From: Cheiracanthium punctorium
Lineage: Eukaryota > Arthropoda > Arachnida > Araneae > Cheiracanthiidae
Direction of reading: 5' to 3'
Assembly (NCBI GenBank): GCA_038373885.1
Contig: JAWZYV010013288.1
Location: 1-64,000 of the forward strand
Length of the DNA stretch: 64,000 nucleotides
Below are positions 11,470 to 22,092 of this stretch, piece by piece (the stretch's first letter is position 1; every line of letters starts with the position of its first letter). The notes beneath the pieces were generated by a model. The model had not been told where the DNA came from. It ran no database searches and was given only the letters and a program-made list of their open reading frames with translations. Position numbers and translations under genes: made by a program.

Positions 11470-12225
11470 TAAATTTTTAAACAGACTAATACTTCGAGCA
11501 AAACCAGCAGAGAAAAACAAAGGTTTAAGAACACTGCCATAGAAAAACGAATAATAGATCCTACGTGCATTCGATACCAACCGACAGAAGAAAACACCAG
11601 TTTAGGAACACAGTTAAAGAAAAATACCACAACATAGACATTCTCTCGATTCAAACCCAACGGGAAAACGTTTTAAGAAAACAGTGAAAGAGTAATAGTT
11701 CAACACGGACACTTCCTGGAGGCTAACCCGATATCCAGACGAAACAACGGTTTAAGAACACGAGTATGTATTACCACAAAGAAACAAACACTGGCTGCAA
11801 AGGGTTTAAGAACAAAAAAAAAGAATAACAAATGAACACTCCGTGGATTCTAACCCAATCTCAAGACAGAGCAACGTTTTAACACGGGGATGGAACACCT
11901 CAAAGAAACGGACCCTGGCTGCAATCAATCCCAAACAATAGACAGAACCTGCAGTTTGAAAACACGGATACAGAATAATAATTCGAAACCTACCAGCAGA
12001 CGAAATAAACGCTTACGAACATTGTGATGGAAAAATACAAAAAAAAAATTTACACTACCTGCATTCGAACCCAACAAACAGAAGAAAACGTCAGTTAAAG
12101 AACACAGTTAAAGTATAATACTGGACTATGGACATTTTCCATATTCAAAACCTAACTCCAGACGGAACAATGGTATAATAAAGCAGTTAAAGAATAATAC
12201 TACAACATGGACACTTCCTGGATTC
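11470..12225. repeat. Degenerate minisatellite, ~75-90-bp unit
   Basis: About nine diverged units share GTTTAAGAACACAG, AAAGAATAATAC, CACTTCCTGGATTC and ACCCAA.AGACAGA words. It lies wholly within the Helentron-like insertion. Internal tandem repeats are common in nonautonomous Helentron relatives (HINE/DINE type), which supports that assignment. Confidence 0.7.
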
Positions 12226-12231
12226 TAAATA

Positions 12232-12460
12232 ATTATCATGATACCGATGATTCTTACTGGAGATTTTAATGTTAATTTTCGCTATCAAGAATCTCAGCCG
12301 TCAGTTGATTTTTTAAAAGAAAAATTTGATCTAACTATGAATACTTCTCGACTTTAATCTGCAACGCGTTTCGGTACAACAATAACTGTTCAAAAAAATT
12401 AGCAAATTTAGAGAGTAAAATTTATGTTTCACATTATAGTTACCACAAACCTATAATTTC
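12232..12460 (+). pseudogene. Endonuclease/exonuclease/phosphatase-domain fragment of Helentron type
   Basis: In the frame of 12,241 the translation contains LTGDFNVNF, then FLKEKFDLTMNTSR, then SATRFGTTIT, interrupted by TAA at 12,355-12,357. After a frameshift near 12,375 it continues LANLESKIYVSHYSYHKPI to another stop. The GDFN motif is a conserved catalytic-region signature of the EEP (APE-like) nuclease fold. The following F-L-K-E-K-F...T-M-N-T...T-T-R-x-G-T-T-I order is typical, from memory, of the endonuclease at the C-terminal end of helicase-containing elements in arthropods. At least one stop and one shift make it nonfunctional. It lies directly upstream of the element's 3' terminus. 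Confidence 0.75.
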
Positions 12461-13351
12461 ATGAATAAAATATTATGATGACATTCAAGTACCTAATTCC
12501 AATGAATAATATGAATATAGCATTTATATAATCTTTGTAAAGTACATGAATAATGATTATAATTAAATTATAATATGATATTTATTTTAAGTTAAAGTTT
12601 AATCATTTCAGTGATATGTGTCGTAAACGTCAAAGAAGTTTTACTTCAATCGCGTGTAAAGATTACACGCACACACTTTTTTTAACGTGAATACGTCTTT
12701 GAATTTGCTTCCACAGTGGGAAGTAATTCAGAAAACTGACTATAACAAAATCGATGGGTGCAGTTTGATATTGCAATTGCAACTACATACTATCATCTAC
12801 ATCCAAAATTTAACTACGCCACTCGATATCTAAAGGATCGAAAAATTCCTTGCGTTGAGTGAGGACTGTTACGTAACGCTTGTGGAGGAAACGGAAGCGA
12901 GGAAATTTTGAGGCCATTTCGCTGCGTCACATAATGTCCGTTTTGCATAAATTTTGACTCGGGTAAGCTGGAGCGTTCGTTTACGTTTCAATCATCAGCT
13001 CTCGTCGAGATCTCGGACATAAAAACATTGGTGTGAAATAGTTATAGTGAATAGATATACTGTGTATGCAACGTAACAGTCAATGGCGCCTTCGAATTCA
13101 TAACTCTGGCGCGCATCCATTTGGGCACAGCTTTAACATACGTTATTCTTTGTATGTTACGATTACTGTTATTCTAAAAACACCGTTAAGATTACACCCG
13201 GCTATAAACCCAGATTTCACTACACCAATCATGATTGTCGGAGTTTTTTTATCTCTCGCAGGATCGCTCGTTGCACGACTTCATGCTCAGCTTTTCTGAC
13301 ATGGAAATTTCTCCAAGAACGCTAGGTAATAGCTGCATTGATTTAACGTAC

Positions 13352-13412
13352 TAGGGGCCAAGGCCCCCCAGACTCGCTACGCTCGCTTTTCGTATGAGGC
13401 ATTCGGCCCCTA
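13352..13412. mobile_element. Tiny MITE or foldback with TAGGGGCC ends
   Basis: TAGGGGCCAAGGCC at the left and GGCATTCGGCCCCTA at the right form imperfect inverted repeats around GACTCGCTACGCTCGC. It is about 61 bp, GC-rich against an AT-rich background, and sits at a point where copy I departs from copy V. No target duplication was resolved. Confidence 0.45.
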
Positions 13413-14899
13413 ATCAGGCTTATTCGTAAAAAAGACATAATTTCAACAGACAAAACCCGAAGATTGGATCAGATAGAATGTTACTGAGCTACGCATTGCT
13501 TGGTTCTTGCATGTTCATTGGTACATAAAAATTTAAACTTCACACTACAGTAGACCCCCTCCCCCTCATAACACGGAAGATATTTTGTTATGGGAATCCG
13601 TGTTGTACGGGTCCTGAGCTATACTACACCTAGAGTGCGGACTCCGCTTATAATCGCTGGAAAAATTATTTGCACTCTTCAGAAACACAATGATTTTCAA
13701 TGTTGCCATTCAAAAGCTATATTAATTAGGAGCTAAAGCATAATAAAATCAGAACATCTGTTTCGGCTGTATTTTTAATAATGTAAAACCTATTGGACAC
13801 CCTTCGAATTTGCCACCCATTGCGATTTTTCATTATTTGGCGACTTGCGTACATGTAAAGTTAATAAAAGCTACGGAACAGATAAAATAGCTTGCCACCA
13901 ATGGCGACTTTTCATTATTTGGCGATTTACACATGCTCACAACCTATAATTACTGTTCATGTAAGGTTACCGGAAAACCGTTATCCATATTTTCATTTAC
14001 ATAATCGTTTGCAGATTGGCGTACTTAACACCACGAATTATACCATCTCGTCGCGCTAGCAAATATCCAAAGTGTACTGTAACTGCTATAATGGCATAGT
14101 TAACGCCGCCCAATATTTCTACTGGTAGCAAATAATCCAGCTGGACGAGAACCGGCTTTAAAATAATCTGCATTTTAATTATTTTTCATTTTCAAGATAT
14201 TAGTTATTCTGTTTTGGAAAAATGAATAATCGCTCATTCTAAACTCCTGTTGTCTAAGCGAACTTACTATTTGAAAATTGTCAACTTTGTGTAACACATT
14301 TTGAGTTACTTATTTCATATAGTTTTTATTTTGGCGTAAAATGGGCGTAATTCTAACTCATGTTTGTAAATTTCACGCTATTCTAGATACTTGGAAACGC
14401 TTTGTTGCAAAGGAATGAATGATTTTATGCCAAATCTGGCAACCATTCGGTTTATTTTTTCAGTTTTTTATTAATATCTTCTAAAATAATTCGATTTTCG
14501 AAATTTAAATCAGCTTAGCAGGTTCCTCGGAATTTTTCGAATCTGTGGGCACCTTAGTCGAAACTCAAATCCCCACGGTTTAGGAGGAGATACGCTGACA
14601 AGCTTTTGACAGCGGCTGCGACAGCGGCCTTTACTTTAAGTGTCCAGGACACGACACAGCCACACCCCTTTTTTTCCCATTACGAAATGGCTCATTGATG
14701 TCATCAATATATTTTGGCCACGAGTTATGAGATAGAACAAACATAAATAGATAATATAAAGGAATTTTTTGTGCAAAGAGGGGGTGTAGTTTTTGAAATA
14801 ACGTAACTGTTATAAAAGGAAAGCTGTACTAAGGATCGACATTTGTTCTGTTGTATGCCTGGATGAAAAATAAAAATGCAACCGTTCTCACTTGCCCCG

Positions 14900-15010
14900 A
14901 AACGGCCTAATCGCTAAGCTCCATTTTCATAAGAACACGCAAAGTGAAGCTGCATCGGCTTGCCCAGTGCTTGGGAGGGTGAAAACGTCTTTCGGCTGGG
15001 CAATTTTACA
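14900..15010 (+). repeat. tRNA-like repeat (family B) within copy I
   Basis: ACGGCCTAATCGCTAAGCTCC resembles a Ser/Leu-type tRNA A-box region and is followed by a shared body (GAAGCTGCATCGGCTTGCCC, GTGCTTGGGAGGGTGAAAAC). Related copies are at 17,530-17,640, 39,870-39,980 and, more divergent, 48,690-48,780. No clear B box or tail was seen, so SINE status is tentative. Confidence 0.5.
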
Positions 15011-15161
15011 AACCTATCCAATCAAAACTTACTCAAATGTTGAACAAATGCTTAAAAATAGGTTTTATTTGTTTAAAAATATCATTTAATAAAATTTGCT
15101 TCGTACAGTACATTTCAAGCTGTCTTGCAGTAGCCCAGTCGATAAGCTCCGTCCCCTTGTT

Positions 15162-15306
15162 CTCATGGGGCCATTTTATTATATGGGCATCTAGTGGGCG
15201 GGAATGTTACGCCGCATAAAGGGCGGACAAGTTTACACCTCAAGCCTTGAATCTAATCCCAATCCAAGGTGTGATAGAATGGTCCTTTAGTTGTTACACC
15301 ACCTAC
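15162..15306 (-). mobile_element. Degraded SINE family A, minus strand
   Basis: Read on the minus strand, GGTGGTGTAACAACTAAAGG corresponds to the A-box end, ATTCTATCACACCTTGG to the next block and GGGATTAGATTC to a mutated B box, then the family A body ending near CCATATAATAAAATGG. The same insertion is present at 17,790 and 40,135, so it predates duplication of the unit. Confidence 0.75.
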
Positions 15307-15680
15307 CAAAGATTGCTTGGGATATTACAGATTTTGCATTACTTGAAATGGAGTAATAAATGAAACATTTTTCGAACGGGTGGTAGTTAAAACAAGAGTT
15401 ACACAAACATATCAGCGAAACACAGTCAACCCTCAGTGCATATTGTACCCAATTATCCACAGTCTCATTTTTCCATAATGAAAGGAAATTTGTGCAGTTT
15501 TTGTATAAGTATGCATTTAATATAAATATAAGACAATTATAGAAATAATTTTTAGTTTTTTTAAATGTCTGGAAACATTACTTTTTGAGCAAATAAGCGT
15601 GATTTCATAGCGTATGCATCCAGTTCGCTGAACAAATTTTTGATTGCTTCTAATTTTTATAGCTAAATCAAAGTGAATAC

Positions 15681-16960
15681 CAGTGCCATTTTACCGGCAG
15701 GGCAAACGGGGCAGCTGCCCAAGGCCCAGAGATTTTAGGGCCCAAAAATCTTACATCTTCCACTTATATAGTTTTACAATAAAATTACAAAGGATAAAAG
15801 AATTTCAAAAATTAAATGATCTTTTAATTATAAAGTATGAACATAAAAATCATTCAAATTTACATTTGTATAAATTAATTTAATTTTTAATTCTTCTCGT
15901 TCGAAATTTTCAATAACTATGTCAGCTGAAGATTTTATAAATGTCGATGATTTAGAACCTGTCACTGAAAATATGGCAACTGATGAAATTGTAGAATTTC
16001 TAAAACCGACGTCATGTACAGACATCGAACCGGAGGATAGCGAGTCTGAGATTGAAGAAATTGAGGAAAAATGTGACAAATAGAGAAGCCCAAGAGTGTA
16101 TAGATAAACTGAGTCATTATTTTGAGCAACATGATAAAACTGACACAGAAATTATTAATAAGGTGTTACATTTGGAAAAATGTGTAGATGCATTTCGTGT
16201 CACTAATCAAAAGCAGATGACTTTGGATGGTTTCCTTTCGAAAAATAAATAAAAGGTACGTTTATTTTATCAATCACTTTTTCAAGTTTTCTTCGTTTTG
16301 AATCAATACAGATTACATTAATGAAAGTTAGTTATTATTTGAGCTATTAAAAGTAAATACATTCATGGTACCAGTTTTAAAAGGTATAATTTAAAGTCCC
16401 TTTTTAAACCGCCACCCTTGATTACCGCCAAAAAATACGTGGAACCAAAGATGGCGGTTTAACGAGGGTTGACTGTAATTCAAATTTTTTTACTTTTGTA
16501 TAAATTAATTTAACTGTAAATTCTTCGAAATGCTCGTATAGTCGATATAGCATACCAATATGCAGGGAAATTACTCAGCATATTTCGCATAGAGTTATTA
16601 ATAAAAGAGTTTGCATACTGTTTAAATGCTTTTACAATCTGTAAATTAGTTGTTATTTTAAGAAATATTTACAAAAATGACTACTTACAAAAAGTGGTTG
16701 TATTCCCTACATCTTACCAACTGTGATATAGCATTTCGATGTACCGTTTAACTATCGCTTTCTTTGACATCATGTAACTATAATCGTTTATTTCAGGTTA
16801 CTTTAAACAAAATTTGTGTTTGGGAGGGGTAATATATTTAAAACTTTCAGTATAAACCAATCATATTTTTTTTTTTTTTTTTCTTTCTTTTTTTATAGAG
16901 GGAGGCTGTTGGAGTTTTTTTCTACTGCCCAGGACCCATTTTTTAATTGATCGGGCTCTG
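15681..16960. mobile_element. hAT-type element (CAGTGCCATATTACC family), copy I
   Basis: Begins CAGTGCCATTTTACCGGC and ends GATCGGGCTCTG, with perfect GTGAATAC duplications at 15,673-15,680 and 16,961-16,968. The ends carry GGGGCAGCTGCCC near the left and TGCCCAGGACCC near the right. Without the Tigger insertion it would be about 690 bp, like the copies at 20,327, 41,943 and 55,709. The internal sequence is noncoding, so it is a nonautonomous hAT. The duplication is shared, with point changes, by the copies in the other large units. Confidence 0.9.
15890..16477 (+). pseudogene. pogo/Tigger transposase C-terminal fragment with 3' terminal repeat
   Basis: From ATG 15,919 a frame encodes an acidic stretch (EPEDSESEIEEIEEK) ending at TAG 16,081. 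The next part is in another frame (16,052-16,252) and reads CIDKLSHYFEQHDKTD... ending KQMTLDGFLSKNK. The acidic linker followed by L-x-x-L-x-x-Y/F-x-E-Q and a terminal KQ-x-T-x-x-x-F motif is typical of Tigger/jerky-type transposase C-termini. The 3' end GGTTTAACGAGGGTTGACTG followed by TA at 16,476 matches pogo-type termini. The DDE core and the 5' end are missing. Host repeat sequence (TTTTGTATAAATTAATTTAA-like) occurs on both sides. Confidence 0.75.
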
Positions 16961-17789
16961 GTGAATACAAAACTATTGAAATATCCTTATAGAACTAAAT
17001 AAAGTAGAATTTGGCTATATTATTTTCTTTGTCTTAGGTACAGGGTGGATATTCTAATTTTTCGAATTTAAACTTTTATCGTGATTTTTCTAGAAAATTA
17101 CATTAACAAATTTTTTAAAATATTTTTCCTAGCGTGAGTAAGCCTGAGCGAACTTAGATTTTTGTTTTGTGCCCACTTTAAAAAATCATGCATTTCAGGA
17201 GTAATAGCACCCCCTCCCCCAACACACACACACACACCTTTTCGTTAAGGGCGTTGGACGGCTGCCATCTTGGATTCTCCATTTCCATGTTAACCTACGG
17301 GAAATTTTGCCCGTTCCTTAGTGGTATAATTTCAAATATTTTAGTAGAAAAAAATACCGTAGGTTGTACAGCAGACAATTGCCTAAATAGGAACACTTTT
17401 ATTTTGTGCACACGGAAATGTCCACGACACAGATACATTCCTTTTTTTCCATTACGAAATGGCTCATCAATATATTTTGGTCACGCCTGGATAAAAAATA
17501 AAATTGCAACCATTCTCACTTGTCCTGAAGCGTCCTAGTCGCTTAGCTCCGTTCCCATAAGAATACGGAAAGTGAAGCAGCATCGGCTTGGCCAGTGCTT
17601 GGGAGGGTGAAAACGTCTGTCGGCTGCGCAATTTTACAAACCTATCCAATCATAACTTACCCAAATGCTGAACAAATGCTTAAGAAATGGTTTTATTTGT
17701 ATAAAAATATCATTTAGTAAAATTTACTTTCGTATGGTACATTTTAAGCTGTCCTGCAGTAGCCCAGTCGATAAGATCCGTCCCCGTGT

Positions 17790-17915
17790 TCTCATCGGGC
17801 CATTTTATTATATGGGCATCTAGTGGGCGGACAAGTTTACAGCTCAAGCCTTGAATCTAATCCCAATCCAAGGTGCGATAGAATGGTCCTTTAGCTGTTA
17901 CATCACCTACCAAAG
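17790..17915 (-). mobile_element. Degraded SINE family A, minus strand, with internal deletion
   Basis: Same insertion as at 15,162-15,306, but lacking about 20 bp between TAGTGGGCGG and ACAAGTTTACAG. The mutated B box and A box are still visible on the minus strand. Confidence 0.7.
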
Positions 17916-18108
17916 ATTGCTTCAGATATTACAAATTTTGCGTTACTTGAAATGGAGTAATAAATGGAACATATTTCGAATGAGTGGTAGTTAAAACATA
18001 AGTTACACAAACATATCAGTTAAACACAGTTAACCCTCAGTGCAAATCGGATTCAGTGTTTCGCTCTGTTTCGGTGATTGTATACTATCGTTGAGATTCG
18101 TTAGTTTT

Positions 18109-18290
18109 TCGAATCTTCTATCGACTCAGAGTCGAAAGGAGCCGAAAAGAGTTGAAAGGATGTTTCATTTAATTGGAGGGGTTTTTTCGAATCTTCTATC
18201 GACTCAGAGTCGAAAGGAGTCGAAAAGAGTTGAAAGGATGTTTCATTTAATTGTAGTTTTTTTTTCGAATCTTTGGTGTTTCATTTCTTG
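18109..18290. repeat. Tandem repeat, 78-bp unit, ~2.3 copies
   Basis: TTTCGAATCTTCTATCGACTC, then CAGAGTCGAAAGGAG and GATGTTTCATTTAATTG, repeat at 18,108 and 18,186, with a third partial start at 18,264. The forward 89-codon open frame across it is a by-product of the repetition. Confidence 0.8.
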
Positions 18291-19068
18291 GTTGGTGGTC
18301 GGATTTTAAAGTTTTATCTGTCTGTGGGTGTGGAGTGGGTCGAACATCGTTTGCTTTTGGCGGGTGGCATAGGCGTTACTTCCTAAGGGCAAGAGGGGTC
18401 AATCTCCCCCCGAAAAAAAAAATTAAGAAAATCCCTCCTTCCAACTTGTCTGACTGATTTAATATTTGTTTAAAATTTAATGAAACATCCCTTTTCTACT
18501 TTTAACTTTAATATATGTCCCCCTGCCCCCACCCTCAAAAAAAAAAAAAAACGGAACGTTAAGTTTACATGTTGGCGGATTTTCATGTGAAGGGAAATAG
18601 AATGAAATAAAGTTAGGATTATGCTTGTCACTTTTAATGAAGGATACAGGGGCGGTATTAAGCGCTCTCACAAAAGGACTTTGTAGTAAGCAAAATAACA
18701 TTTCGCTTTATTGCAGCAGATTTCCTTGTTTTTTTTTACCTTGTTTTTCGTTTAAGGGGAATGATTTTATTTTCTTTCGTAATTCAGAGAAATACAAAAT
18801 AGGGCCTAAAGCAGTGGCGTAGTTAGTGTTATTGACAGTGGCGTAGCCAGGATTTTATTTCGGGGTGGGCTGGGTATCAAATTTAAAGATAAAGTTCAAT
18901 TGTAAGCTAAGTAAAGGGTCCCATTTTTTTGGGGGGGGGCAGCAGCCCCTCAGTAGGACTGGGCCAAAAATCGACATATCGGTTTTATTTCAACATCAAA
19001 TATCCGATATTCCCATTTTCATTTCAGTGAAATCTCGAATTCGATAAAGGGCAAAAATACAGGCCGGC

Positions 19069-19239
19069 CAGGGGCGTAGCCAGAATTTTTTTATGGGGGG
19101 GGGGGTTATGACTACTGCAACTCATATATATGTATACGTGTGTATGATAATGTAGTGAAGAATATACATTTTGTATGGCAAAAAATTCCTCATGGGGGGT
19201 TATGACCCCCCTAACCCCCCCCCCTTGGCTACGCCTCTG
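19069..19239 (+). mobile_element. hAT MITE, CAGGGGCGTAGCCAG family, perfect 8-bp duplication
   Basis: Begins CAGGGGCGTAGCCAGAA and ends TTGGCTACGCCTCTG. It is flanked by AGGCCGGC at 19,061-19,068 and 19,240-19,247. The interior has a G-run near the left end, GACTACTGCAACTCATATA, ACATTTTGTATGGCAAAAA and a C-run near the right end. At 171 bp it is the cleanest copy in this orientation. Terminal and duplication structure define hAT; noncoding. Confidence 0.92.
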
Positions 19240-19353
19240 AGGCCGGCGATAAGAAAATCCTGAGATCAATACCAGCTTGTGATGCTTTTGCTACTGCTTT
19301 CTCTCGGAAAGCTTCTTCTTCTCTCATCGCAGAAAAAACAGCTCCATGGTTTA

Positions 19354-19863
19354 TTAGTCTAATTACCATAATTAATTAACGTATATCTCGGAACCTATCC
19401 ACCGGAGCGCGTTTTTATTGATTCTCGACCCCCCCTAGACTCAACACCCCACCGATACTTAAAATTTCGAATGCTTTGACACCAAACTTAACCTTTTAAT
19501 CTTACAGGCCCAGGGGGTCATACGAAGCTCCCCTATATTTTCAATTTGGGCATTTTAAACACTAGCCTCCTCCGGCGGCAACTCCAAAGTCTGGAAACCA
19601 TCCCAGAGCCAATTTCTACATGTTTGCAGTCCTTTTAAGCCTCAATCATGGTTAATTAGTCTAATTACCATAATTAATTAACGTATATCTCGGAAACTAT
19701 CCATCGGAGCTCGTTTTTATTGATTCTCGACCCCCCCTCTGGGCCCCCCATCGATACATAAAATTTCGAACACTTTGACACCAAACTTAACCTTTTAATC
19801 TTACAGGCCCAGGGGGTCATACGAAGATCCCCTGTATTTTCATTTCGGGCAGTTTAAACACTA
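19354..19863. repeat. Two-copy direct repeat, ~302-bp period
   Basis: TTAGTCTAATTACCATAATT to GGGCA.TTTAAACACTAG occurs at 19,354-19,563 and 19,656-19,863, about 210 bp each. They are separated by 90 bp of nonrepeated DNA. Most of the same module recurs inverted at 36,695-36,865. Confidence 0.85.
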
Positions 19864-20326
19864 GTTTTACTGGAGCAAGGAGAGAGAGATGCTAACTGCC
19901 CGAGAACTCAGCGGAGAAGAAACCAGATGAATGGGTGAAGGGTGTTTAAATAGTACGGCTTTCGGCGCAGAGAGAGGGAAAATTTCTTTAGTTGTTTTAT
20001 TGATTCAAGATTCGAATCACTGATTCGAATCATCGAAGTAGTGAGTGAGTCGAGATTCCAATCAGTAAAATGAGTCGAACCGCCCATCTCTATATTGTAC
20101 CTAATTAGCCACACTCTTCCGTAATGAAAGGAAAATTGGGCAGTTTTTGTATAAATAAGCGTTTAACATAAATATATAACCATTACAGAAATAATTTTTA
20201 GATTTTAAAAATTTCTGGAAACATTACTTTTTGAGCAAATAAGCGTGATATCATAGCATATGCATGCAGTTCGCCGAACAAATTTTTGATTGCTTATCAT
20301 TTTTGTAGCTAAATCAAAGTGAATAT

Positions 20327-20970
20327 CGGTGCCATATTACCGGCAGGGCAAACGGGGCAGCTGCCCAGGGCCCACAGATTTTAGGGCCCCAAAATCTTAC
20401 ATCTTACAATTTTATAGTTTTACAATAAAATTACAAAGGATAAAAATAAAAACCAAATATGAAATGATCTTTTAATTATAAAGTATGTACATGAAAATAA
20501 TTCAAATTTACATTTGTATAAATTTATTTAAACTTATTTGTAATTCTTCGAAATGCTCTACAGTCGATACAGCATACCATTATGTAGGAAAATAACCAAC
20601 CACATTTTGCAAAAAGTATTCTTAATTTTAATGAATGAGAGTATTGTTCATCTACTTGCAATGTTAATGCAAACAATACACAAATGTCTGTTTACGGAAA
20701 GTGGTTGAATTTCGTATATGTTAGCAACTGTGATGTAGCATTTTGATGTAACGTTTAACTATCTCTTTCTTTGACATCATGTAGCTACAATCGTTTATTT
20801 CATATTACTTGTACCAAAATTTGTGTTTGGAAGGGGTAAGATATTTAAAACTTTCAGTATAAACCAATCATAATCTTTCTTCTTTTTTTTTTTTTTAAGT
20901 GGGAGGCTGTTGCAATTTTTTTTCTTCTGTCCAGGGCCCATGTTTGTCTTCCATTCACTCACGGGCTCTG
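20327..20970. mobile_element. hAT-type element (CAGTGCCATATTACC family), copy in I'
   Basis: Ends CGGTGCCATATTACCGGC and CACGGGCTCTG, flanked by GTGAATAT (20,319-20,326) and GTGAGTAC (20,971-20,978), the diverged pair of the GTGAATAC duplication. At 644 bp it has no Tigger insertion and so is the empty-site reference for the 15,890-16,477 insertion. Confidence 0.88.
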
Positions 20971-22092
20971 GTGAGTACAAAACTATTGAAAAATATCCGT
21001 ACAGAACTAAATAAAGTAGAATTTGCCTATATTGCTTTCTTTGTCTTACGAGAGCTAAATGGTAGATATCCTAATTTTTCGAATTTAAACTTTTATCATG
21101 ATTTTTCTAGAAAATTGCATTGACAAATTTTTTTAAATATTTTTTCTAGCGTGAGTAAGCCTGAGCAAACTTTAAAAAAAAATGATGCATTTTAGGGTTA
21201 AATATCCCCTCTACCTTTTCGTAAAACCCAATCAATGCAAGCTCGTTACGTCACTCCTTGTTGCAAAGATCTCTTCATTTTTCATCGGCGGCGTCTCTCT
21301 ACATTCGTACTACGTCTGGTGTAGGACCGTTTGCCCTCAACCAGACATAGCCTTGCTTGAAACGGGAGAGGACTCCCAAAGTAAATGGCTTGCTCCATTT
21401 ATCTCTGAAAATTTTATTTCCGATCGGAGCGCTTTGCGGCAAAATAAATGGGCTTGCCTTACGGAACGACATGGTGGACTGGAAAAAGGAAACAAACTAT
21501 TGAAAGTGTGCAGTGCAGAAAGTGTGCTAGTGCACTGTTAAAAGAGTTTTAGATTTTTTGTTATATTCTTTCCTGCCCCACACCCCTTAACTACGTTCAT
21601 GTACATGGGGATTTTTTTTTCTCAATTTAAGCCGGACAACCACGATAGATTTCCGTTTTAAAACTGACTGAAAAGTACGTTTACTGAAGTACCTGGCAGA
21701 AAAAATGTCTAACCTCCAATTTCGCGTAAGTATCATTGGACAATACAAATGTGAAAAATAAGAAAAAACAAGTGAGAACAAAGTAAAAATTGAGAACCGA
21801 AGTTACTCATGAAAAAAGAAGAAAAAATTTTCAGTCAAGCCAGAGTGGTTAAAAAAGGTTGCAATTTGAAGAACTACCTGATCACGATGGTCAACCCCTC
21901 GTCGTCAAAGCGACGAACTTCTGCTAGGTTGCAATAGATTTCCGTTTTACTGACTGACTGAAGTAAACTTTTTCCGAGTACCTGCGCGGCGCGCTTACCT
22001 CCGGTGTGTTGTGTGTGGTATGTTTTGTGTTGGATGTATGTAGTTGCGGCGAGGCCGCAGTAATTCAGACAGAGAGTCAAGAACAAGATTAG

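Larger units (their letters stand above)
10885..12676 (+). mobile_element. Helentron-like (Helitron superfamily) insertion, decayed
   Basis: Compared with 38,400-38,560, copy I of the large unit carries an extra ~1.8 kb inside a T run. The left edge is TTGAAGTAAAACTTCTTT (10,885-10,902). Its perfect 18-bp inverse complement is at 12,632-12,649. Immediately after that comes a perfect 8-bp-stem hairpin, GCGTGTAA-AGA-TTACACGC (12,652-12,670), and the element stops just before TTTTTTT. Subterminal inverted repeats, a 3' hairpin, insertion into T-T and no target duplication fit Helentrons. An endonuclease fragment of Helentron type (12,232-12,460) sits near the 3' end. The interior is otherwise a minisatellite and a GC-richer block, and no Rep or helicase remains. 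Confidence 0.75.
8790..17200 (+). repeat. Large repeat unit, copy I (~8.4 kb)
   Basis: Collinear by eye with 35,470-43,100. Anchor pairs include 8,795/35,473 (TACTTCATGTC), 10,356/38,010 (AAATGCCCAAA), 12,700/38,563 (CGTCTTTAAATTTGC-like), 13,205/39,262 (CATGATTGTCGG), 15,130/40,100 (TAGCCCAGTC), 15,681/41,943 (hAT end) and 17,130/43,060 (GAGTAAGCCTGAGC). Insertions specific to this copy are the Helentron-like element, a small MITE at 9,536 and the Tigger fragment. No gene function is assigned to the unit. Modules at 10,325-10,680 end in motifs such as GAGCGACCACCTCTCTTAA that resemble decayed pogo-type termini. Confidence 0.8.
18042..20091 (-). mobile_element. 2.05-kb composite insertion splitting copy I'
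   Basis: The host reads CCTCAGTGCA|TATTGTACC in copies I and V but is split here. The right end, ending CCGCCCATCTCTA, is the inverse of the TAGAGATGGGCGG start of the element at 36,382. The two also share, in opposite orientation, the GATTCGAATCACTGATTCG cluster and the TCGACCCCCCC module. Inside are a 78-bp tandem repeat, a hAT MITE and a 302-bp duplication. No 8-bp duplication was found at its borders, so part of the element or flank has been lost. Confidence 0.6.
17400..21540 (+). repeat. Large repeat unit, copy I' (second half only)
   Basis: Bases 17,400-18,041 repeat 14,640-15,440, and 20,092-21,540 repeat 15,440-17,200 and beyond. Both parts have the same orientation as copy I. A 2.05-kb insertion (18,042-20,091) separates them. 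The 21,180-21,540 end matches 43,090-43,420, including CGGCGGCGTCTCTCTACATT. The 119-codon frame at 21,182-21,541 lies in this repeat and is disrupted in the 43,100 copy, so it is not considered a gene. Confidence 0.8.

Noticed and set aside
15421..15440. ACAGTCAACCCTC at 15,425 as the 5' end of the Tigger element ending at 16,477
   Set aside because: The 13-bp match to the terminal repeat is suggestive, but the word is also present in copies I' and V, which lack the Tigger, and it is not flanked by TA.
21182..21541. 119-codon forward open frame
   Set aside because: It lies in a module of the large repeat unit. The 43,100-43,430 copy is disrupted by frame changes and the product matches no known family, so it is more likely a chance frame.
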